6,172 bases of DNA, taken from assembly GCA_947630415.1 (NCBI GenBank), contig CANRHM010000084.1, positions 1-6,172 on the forward strand, given 5' to 3'. The DNA comes from an uncultured Bacilli bacterium (GTDB taxonomy: Bacteria; Bacillota_I; Bacilli_A; RF39; UBA660). A program made the translations under genes and the position numbers. Under the pieces are notes generated by a model, which saw only the letters and a program-made list of their open reading frames with translations, did not search any database and was not told where the DNA came from. Below are positions 1 through 4,401 of the stretch, piece by piece. Positions within the stretch are counted from its first letter, which is position 1. Each line of letters starts with the position of its first letter.

Positions 1-98
1 GCTACTTTTCCTTTTAAGTCAATACCTAGTTGTTTATACATTTTTACTACTGCTTCCGGTGTTAATTCCTTTGTAAAATAAACTTTTGCTTTTTCCAT
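1..98 (-). CDS. DUF362 domain protein, N-terminal fragment (cut by window edge)
   Basis: Only the first 33 codons are present; the gene continues beyond the left edge. The peptide opens MEKAKVYFTKELTPE and continues through a short helix (residues about 14-23) to LKGKVA. I recognise this as the usual start of DUF362 proteins, many of which carry a C-terminal 4Fe-4S ferredoxin-type domain; that part cannot be seen here. Their biochemical role is not well defined. The ATG at 96-98 is supported by an AGAAAGGA ribosome binding site about 9 nt upstream. A separate promoter lies in the 46-bp gap to the preceding gene, so it is probably transcribed on its own, possibly with some readthrough from the mmcQ-like gene. 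The family call rests on a short N-terminal match. Confidence 0.7.
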   Translation of the reverse strand, partial: MEKAKVYFTKELTPEAVVKMYKQLGIDLKGKV

Positions 99-122
99 AT
101 TTCTTTTTTCCTTTCTATTTTT

Positions 123-151
123 ATTGTACTCAAATGACGTCCTTTTAACAA
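123..151 (-). promoter_or_regulatory. Putative sigma-A promoter for the DUF362 gene
   Basis: On the minus strand, TTGTTA (146-151; four of six bases match TTGACA) is followed by exactly 17 nt and then TACAAT (123-128; five of six match TATAAT). The -35 box overlaps the stop codon of the mmcQ-like gene. Transcription would start near 116, giving a leader of about 18 nt that carries the ribosome binding site for the ATG at 98. I see no hairpin terminator between the two genes. Confidence 0.55.
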
Positions 152-810
152 GTTTTTTTCTTCTCTTTCTTATCAGTTACCAAATGATAACTTTCATCAA
201 TTAAAGGCTTGATTTTTTCTAATGTTATGTTTTTATTTAAAAGAATCGTAATCCAGTACTTCTTGTTCATGTGGTAAGCAGGAAAGTAATGCTTATGATC
301 AATCAATTCTTTAATGCTATCTGGATCTAATTTAATGTTTAAAATATCCACTACCAAGGTACTATTGACACCCAGGGAACGATAAGGAATTTTCATAAGT
401 AAGCCGAACCATTTTCCTTTTGTATTTTTAAAAGTGCCACTTACTGTATCGTCTTCAAAAGGATAAGAGACTTCAACTTGGTAAGTTTCGTTAACGTAAG
501 AAATTACTTCTTGTCTTAAGGTATTGGCTTCGAAGCAATGCACCAAAATGTCCTTTTTTATTTTTTCTACTTCTTCCTTTATCATCGAAACATACGCACC
601 CGGATTATTTTCTACTTGAAAAGGAAGATAAACTTCTTGAGTCTCTCTATCATAAACTTCCATTTTAAAAGAAGAACCCGTAAAAGTAAAACGCACATAA
701 AGAGAGTCATCCAGCACTTTTTCTAAAACATAGGCCTCATCCTTTAAAGTAAAACCATAATCAAGAAGATTTTCTTTTTTTATTTTGTATTCATCAAAAA
801 CATCGGCCAT
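145..810 (-). CDS. MmcQ/YjbR-family protein with extra N-terminal domain
   Basis: This 221-residue protein has two parts. Residues about 96-212 look like the MmcQ/YjbR domain (CyaY-like fold): a YPFEDD segment at 116-121, a GKWFGLLMKI strand at 132-141, a KLDPDSIKELI helix start at 160-170, then the signature PAYHMNKKYWITI at 177-189 and a closing SYHLV at 207-211. Residues 1-90 are an additional region, probably alpha/beta, that I recognise only as an accessory half in some Firmicute members. Family proteins are often annotated as DNA-binding, but their physiological role is unclear. The C-terminus ends in a Lys-rich tail. The ATG at 808-810 has a strong GGAGG site 6 nt upstream that lies within and just after the stop region of the preceding transporter gene (gap 12 nt), which suggests co-transcription and translational coupling. 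Confidence 0.85.
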   Translation of the reverse strand: MADVFDEYKIKKENLLDYGFTLKDEAYVLEKVLDDSLYVRFTFTGSSFKMEVYDRETQEVYLPFQVENNPGAYVSMIKEEVEKIKKDILVHCFEANTLRQEVISYVNETYQVEVSYPFEDDTVSGTFKNTKGKWFGLLMKIPYRSLGVNSTLVVDILNIKLDPDSIKELIDHKHYFPAYHMNKKYWITILLNKNITLEKIKPLIDESYHLVTDKKEKKKTC

Positions 811-822
811 CGTATTCCTCCA

Positions 823-1752
823 TCAAAGGTTCAAAGCGCCCAAGAGAATAATACCCACTAAAACAAGAGCAATAACAGCGTATTCCCAAAGCGATAGTTT
901 TTCTTTTAAGAAGATGCGCGATAACAAAATGGAAACAATACTATAAGCTGAAATCGTAGCAGATGCCACCATACCATTTCCTTCTAAAGCATAGACATAA
1001 GTAAATTGTCCCAACGTTTCAAATAGAGCGGCACTAAAGCGATTATTCTGCTCTTTCCATTTAATTTTTTCTTTTTTAATAAAACGAAGAAAAATATAGA
1101 TTAAAATTGCTCCAATCAAAAAGGTAAGTTCATAAGAGGTGTTAGCCACATTTTCAAGCGTACTCTCAGTCACATTTAATAAAGGAGTTGATTCAATACT
1201 ATCTAGATAATAAGCATCAAAGAAAGTTCCTAAAGCATCGATTATACAATAGAAAATAGGCATTAAGAAAGCGATAAATCCAATTTTATATTTTTTACTA
1301 GCCACCATTTTATCTTGCTTTGCTTTTTCTAAAACACCTAATAAAAAGATACCTACACTAATCAAAATAATGGCTACTGCACTTACCGTATCTAGCGTTT
1401 GATGTAAGAAAATCATACAAAGTAAAGCCGCTACTGCCCCAGATGAATTTTGAATGGGAGAAGATATCGATAATTCCAAATACCTTAATCCATAGTAACC
1501 AATCGTCATTGATAAAATGTACATGAAAGATACCGGAAGATAGACTAAAATATTTAAGAAATTATAATTCATAGGTGTTGTTAAAAGCATAATAATAGCA
1601 TGAAGTCCCATAACGAAGCCTACAATCATGGTTGTTTTTAAATGACTATACTTTTCGTCCTTTGCTCCTTTTTTATAAAATAAATCCGCAACACCCCACG
1701 CTATTAAAGTAACCAAAGTACATACAAACCACACAAAAATTCCTTCTTTCAC
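823..1752 (-). CDS. EamA/DMT-superfamily membrane transporter
   Basis: This integral membrane protein of 309 residues (from the GTG at 1752) has about ten hydrophobic segments, near residues 5-26, 39-58, 65-88, 97-117, 121-142, 157-178, 207-226, 238-258, 262-281 and 286-307. That is the ten-helix layout of the drug/metabolite transporter superfamily formed by two EamA repeats. The segment GLRYLELSISSPIQNSSGA (88-106) at the end of helix 3 and start of helix 4 is typical of the family; a matching ALEGNGMVASATISAYSIV occurs in the second repeat. A longer polar loop (about 179-205) separates helices 6 and 7. The substrate cannot be read from the sequence. Both plausible starts are GTG: 1752 has no good ribosome binding site, while the in-frame GTG at 1734 has AAGAAGGA 6 nt upstream and gives a 303-residue protein that still contains helix 1; I favour 1734. 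The stop is TGA. It is first in a two-gene unit with the mmcQ-like gene. Confidence 0.88.
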   Translation of the reverse strand: MKEGIFVWFVCTLVTLIAWGVADLFYKKGAKDEKYSHLKTTMIVGFVMGLHAIIMLLTTPMNYNFLNILVYLPVSFMYILSMTIGYYGLRYLELSISSPIQNSSGAVAALLCMIFLHQTLDTVSAVAIILISVGIFLLGVLEKAKQDKMVASKKYKIGFIAFLMPIFYCIIDALGTFFDAYYLDSIESTPLLNVTESTLENVANTSYELTFLIGAILIYIFLRFIKKEKIKWKEQNNRFSAALFETLGQFTYVYALEGNGMVASATISAYSIVSILLSRIFLKEKLSLWEYAVIALVLVGIILLGALNL

Positions 1753-1782
1753 ATCTTTTATATTAATTACAATTTCTTCTTT

Positions 1783-1811
1783 ATTATAATACTTCTTCCT
1801 TCTTTTGGAAA
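1783..1811 (-). promoter_or_regulatory. Putative sigma-A promoter for the EamA-mmcQ unit
   Basis: On the minus strand a perfect TATAAT (1783-1788) lies 17 nt downstream of TTTCCA (1806-1811; four of six match TTGACA). Transcription would start near 1776, leaving about 24 nt to the GTG at 1752 or 42 nt to the GTG at 1734; the longer leader leaves room for the AAGAAGGA site. The promoter sits in the divergent gap shared with the plus-strand dehydrogenase gene. For that gene I see only a weak -10-like TAAAAT at 1846-1851 without a convincing -35. Confidence 0.6.
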
Positions 1812-1899
1812 GATTAACTGTACCTCTTTTTTAAGTTCATTTTTATAAAATATTTATTTGCTTCGAAACATACCTTTTATTAGAAGGGTGTGTATTTAT

Positions 1900-2790
1900 A
1901 TGGATAATCAAATGTTAAAGAAATGTGAATTAGTGGAAAGAACGTTTCCTCCTCAACACCAAGACCATATGCCGGGATTCGAATATGTAATGAATCCCCT
2001 TCCTAAGAGTCTTCCCCGATACAAAGGAAATAATAGACTCAAAGGAAAAGTAGCCTTAATCACAGGAGGTGACTCCGGAATTGGAAGAAGTGTTGCTTAT
2101 CTTTATGCCATGGAAGGAGCTGATATTGTAATTACGTATCTCTACGAAGAAAAAGATGCAAAAGAAACAGCTGAAAAGATAAAAGAAATGGGCGGTAGAT
2201 GTCTTCTTTGTCAAGGCGACTTTCGAACTGAAAAAATTTGTAAAGATGCGGTCCAAAAGACCATCGATGTATTTGGACACTTAGATATTTTAGTAAACAA
2301 TCAAGCGGTACAGTACCAACAAAAAGACTTCCTAAATATTTCGGAAGATCAACTACGTCTTACTTTTGAAACCAATATCTATGCTTACTTTTTCATGACC
2401 AAAGCAGCTCTTCCTTATTTAAAAGAGGGAGACGCTATCATCAACACCACTTCGATTACCGCCTATCAAGGTAAAAAAGATTTAATCGATTATAGTGCTA
2501 CTAAAGGAGCCATTGTCTCTTTCACTAGAAGCCTATCCCAAAACTTAGTTGATAAAAAAATACGTGTAAATGGCGTTGCTCCAGGACCTATTTGGACACC
2601 TTTAACACCTGCCACCTTCTCCCCACAAGAAGTAGAAACCTTCGGTTCTTATACTCCTAAAGTACCTATGATGCGTGCTGGAGAACCGAATGAAATTGCA
2701 CCGTGTTACCTCTTCCTTGCCACCGATGACTCTAGTTACATGACCGGTCAAATCCTTCATCCTAATGGAGGCGTCATTATCAATAGTTAA
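1900..2790 (+). CDS. SDR-family oxidoreductase (YhdF/YdaD-like)
   Basis: This is a classical short-chain dehydrogenase of 296 residues with a Rossmann fold. Visible motifs are the cofactor loop TGGDSGIG (55-62), the NNQA version of the NNAG motif (133-136), and the catalytic set Asn159, Ser185, Tyr198 and Lys202 (YSATK), followed by VNGVAPGPIWTPL, which shapes the substrate pocket. The ~45-residue extension before the Rossmann fold, with PPQHQDHMPG (17-26) and a run toward RLKGKVALITGG, is characteristic of the YhdF/YdaD (general stress protein 39) branch, often annotated as NAD(P)-dependent glucose/ribitol-type dehydrogenases. The true substrate is unknown. I chose the ATG at 1900 because AGAAGGGTG lies just upstream; an in-frame TTG at 1858 would add 14 residues but has no ribosome binding site. 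It is a single gene, divergent from the transporter and convergent with yqeH. Confidence 0.92.
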   Translation: MDNQMLKKCELVERTFPPQHQDHMPGFEYVMNPLPKSLPRYKGNNRLKGKVALITGGDSGIGRSVAYLYAMEGADIVITYLYEEKDAKETAEKIKEMGGRCLLCQGDFRTEKICKDAVQKTIDVFGHLDILVNNQAVQYQQKDFLNISEDQLRLTFETNIYAYFFMTKAALPYLKEGDAIINTTSITAYQGKKDLIDYSATKGAIVSFTRSLSQNLVDKKIRVNGVAPGPIWTPLTPATFSPQEVETFGSYTPKVPMMRAGEPNEIAPCYLFLATDDSSYMTGQILHPNGGVIINS

Positions 2791-2817
2791 AAAAAGAGAA
2801 GATTTCCTTCCCTTTTT
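2789..2817. terminator. Hairpin terminator shared by convergent genes
   Basis: Read on the minus strand, AAAAAGGGAAG (2807-2817) pairs with CTTCTCTTTTT (2791-2801) across a 5-nt loop, with one G-U pair, and two more T follow. This is a standard Rho-independent layout for yqeH. On the plus strand the same stem has one A-C mismatch and ends in TTTTT, so it may also serve the dehydrogenase gene. The hairpin overlaps the yqeH stop (2816-2818) and touches the dehydrogenase stop (2788-2790). Confidence 0.6.
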
Positions 2818-3823
2818 AAATGACATTTTTTCTTACAAACGATTCAACATTTCGATCGATATATAAATCAACTGTTCCTTTTCCTACCATTTTAATCCAT
2901 CCTAGACCATTTAAAACCAAATCTTCATAATACTTCATTTCATACGTAGTTTTTGATAAGTCTTTCAAACGTTCTTGTTTTAATGCATTCATCTTCTTTA
3001 CTTTTAGATTGTTGGAAACATACACCGTAAAACTATTCTTTTCCCCTTCCACATAATCTACTCTTGCAAAGTCATCAATAATTAAACATTGTCCCATTTT
3101 AATTTGAAAAGTACGGGGACGCATTTCTTTCTTCGATTGAATTCGTTTTAATGCTTTTTCATCAATATAATTCGCAATATTTCCCCTATCGATTAATCCC
3201 GGGGTGTCAATTAAAGTTAATTTGTTGTTAATTTCGATTTCTAGTTTATTTAAGGTTGTCGATGGAAGAGGTGAAATCGTAAGTTCTTGTTCACTCGTTG
3301 AATACGATCTTATTAATTGATTAATCACACTGCTCTTTCCCACATTGGTATGTCCTACCACATAAACTTTATTACTTACTTTATATTTCATTATTTTTTT
3401 ATAAAGTTCATCAATATGGTATTTCTTCATTGAACTAATTAAGATGGTATCTACAAACGGAATATCTAACTCTTTTATATAAGACAAAATTTTTTCATCC
3501 GGTACACTTTTAGGTAAGATATCTCTTTTATTTAACACCAACAAAGTAGGATTATTAAGATACTCCCTCATAAAAGATAAATCTTTATCAATATTCGTAA
3601 CATCCACAATCAAAAGTACTAAATCTTTAGTCTTTCCAATACTTTTTAAGATTTCTATATATTCTTCATTGGACTTCGTTACTACTTGATATTCTCCATA
3701 GTTTTTCATTCTAAAACATCTTTGACAAAGATCATTTTTTAAATCGGTGGTATATCCTTCTTGTAAAATATTCTCATCTTGTAATTTAACACCACATCCC
3801 GTACATATTTTTTTCTTACGCAT
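2816..3823 (-). CDS. yqeH: YqeH, circularly permuted ribosome-assembly GTPase
   Basis: YqeH is a GTPase needed for 30S subunit assembly in Bacilli. The 335 residues show the full family layout. An N-terminal zinc-finger module has Cys7, Cys10, Cys33 and Cys36 (CTGCG and CQRC). The GTPase motifs come in permuted order: G4 NKRD at 98-101, G5-like SSMKKYH at 130-136, G1 GHTNVGKSS at 157-165, G2 Thr in PSTTL at 187-191, and G3 DTPG at 206-209. A C-terminal domain of about 115 residues follows, likely for ribosome or RNA contact. Length and motifs are normal and no key residue is missing. The ATG at 3821-3823 has an AGAGGGAAG site upstream and overlaps the end of yqeG by 8 nt (ATGCGTAA), a sign of coupled translation. 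A terminator directly follows, so the unit ends here rather than continuing into aroE/yhbY/nadD as in Bacillus. Confidence 0.96.
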   Translation of the reverse strand: MRKKKICTGCGVKLQDENILQEGYTTDLKNDLCQRCFRMKNYGEYQVVTKSNEEYIEILKSIGKTKDLVLLIVDVTNIDKDLSFMREYLNNPTLLVLNKRDILPKSVPDEKILSYIKELDIPFVDTILISSMKKYHIDELYKKIMKYKVSNKVYVVGHTNVGKSSVINQLIRSYSTSEQELTISPLPSTTLNKLEIEINNKLTLIDTPGLIDRGNIANYIDEKALKRIQSKKEMRPRTFQIKMGQCLIIDDFARVDYVEGEKNSFTVYVSNNLKVKKMNALKQERLKDLSKTTYEMKYYEDLVLNGLGWIKMVGKGTVDLYIDRNVESFVRKNVI

Positions 3824-4337
3824 GATACTTCCCTCTTTCTAACCATCCTTTGGATTTATATTTTTTTAATATTCTTCCTTCTATAAAACGATTGATACTC
3901 GTGATCTTCATTTCTTTAGGATGAATCGGATCTACTAAAATAGTATCGATCTTCATTCGATTTCCTAAATAGATATCCGTTACCAACTGATCTCCTATTA
4001 AAACCATATCTTTATTTTCACAATGATACTTTCTTCTAATTTTTCGTATAACTCTTCCTAAAGGTTTCATTGCTAAATAGTAATAATCTACTTCTAACTT
4101 ATCTCCATAAGACTTTACTCTTTTTTTAAAGTTATTTGAAATAATAACCACCACAAAATCTTTTTTTAAAGAAGTAAATAATTTCCTTATTTGATCATTT
4201 GGAACATCTTCTAAAAGAGAACCTATGGTATTATCTAAATCAAAAAGTAAATATTTTTTCTTCTTTTCCTTTAACATTTTATAATCGATAGAAAAGAGAT
4301 CTTTAACATATTTAGTAGGAAGAAAGACTTTATCCAA
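3816..4337 (-). CDS. yqeG: YqeG, HAD-superfamily phosphatase
   Basis: This 173-residue cytoplasmic protein is of the YqeG type (HAD superfamily, IIIA-like), usually encoded next to yqeH. The four HAD motifs are visible: motif I DLDNT at 33-37, with Asp33 the expected nucleophile and Asp35 the acid/base; motif II Ser67 in VVIISNN; motif III Lys91 in MKPLG; motif IV GDQLVTD at 115-121 with acidic residues for Mg2+. The substrate is not known. The start codon is TTG at 4335-4337: it has a good AGGTGAT site 5-7 nt upstream and no in-frame ATG gives a better start. An ATG overlapping the ribosome binding site (4343-4345) is out of frame and reaches a stop after four codons. It is first in an operon with yqeH, overlapping it by 8 nt. 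Confidence 0.93.
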   Translation of the reverse strand: MDKVFLPTKYVKDLFSIDYKMLKEKKKKYLLFDLDNTIGSLLEDVPNDQIRKLFTSLKKDFVVVIISNNFKKRVKSYGDKLEVDYYYLAMKPLGRVIRKIRRKYHCENKDMVLIGDQLVTDIYLGNRMKIDTILVDPIHPKEMKITSINRFIEGRILKKYKSKGWLERGKYHA

Positions 4338-4355
4338 AGTTCATCACCTAAACCT

Positions 4356-4364
4356 ATTGTATCA
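4356..4364 (-). promoter_or_regulatory. Putative extended -10 promoter for yqeG-yqeH
   Basis: On the minus strand TGATACAAT is an extended -10 element (TG, one base, then TACAAT, five of six matching TATAAT). The -35 region is T-rich with no good TTGACA match, which is common for extended -10 promoters. Initiation near 4349 would give a very short leader of about 12 nt that is almost entirely the AGGTGAT ribosome binding site. The element lies between the terminator of the upstream gene and the yqeG TTG start. Confidence 0.45.
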
Positions 4365-4375
4365 AAAAGAAAGGC

Positions 4376-4401
4376 AAAAGAAAAGAGAGACGAACTCTCT
4401 A
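4376..4401 (-). terminator. Hairpin at the 3' end of the large surface-protein gene
   Basis: On the minus strand AGAGAG (4395-4400) pairs with CTCTCT (4384-4389) over a TTCGT loop, followed by TTTCTTTT. The stem starts inside the TAG stop codon. Six pairs plus a T-rich tail fit a modest Rho-independent terminator separating this gene from yqeG. Its place just behind the suspected DGR variable region also matches where DGR target hairpins/cruciforms are found, so it may have a second role. Confidence 0.55.

Noticed and set aside
538..726. Plus-strand 62-codon frame
   Set aside because: It lies antisense within the MmcQ-like gene, its product is a low-complexity Phe/Tyr-rich run reflecting AT-rich antisense, and it shows no family motif.
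1858..1899. TTG at 1858 as dehydrogenase start
   Set aside because: There is no ribosome binding site, and the added 14 residues do not look like the family N-terminus; the ATG at 1900 has a good site.
2056..2280. Minus-strand 74-codon frame
   Set aside because: It is antisense to the Rossmann domain of the dehydrogenase gene, with no recognisable motif.
2602..2826. Minus-strand 74-codon frame
   Set aside because: It is antisense to the 3' end of the dehydrogenase gene and overlaps the shared terminator; no family resemblance.
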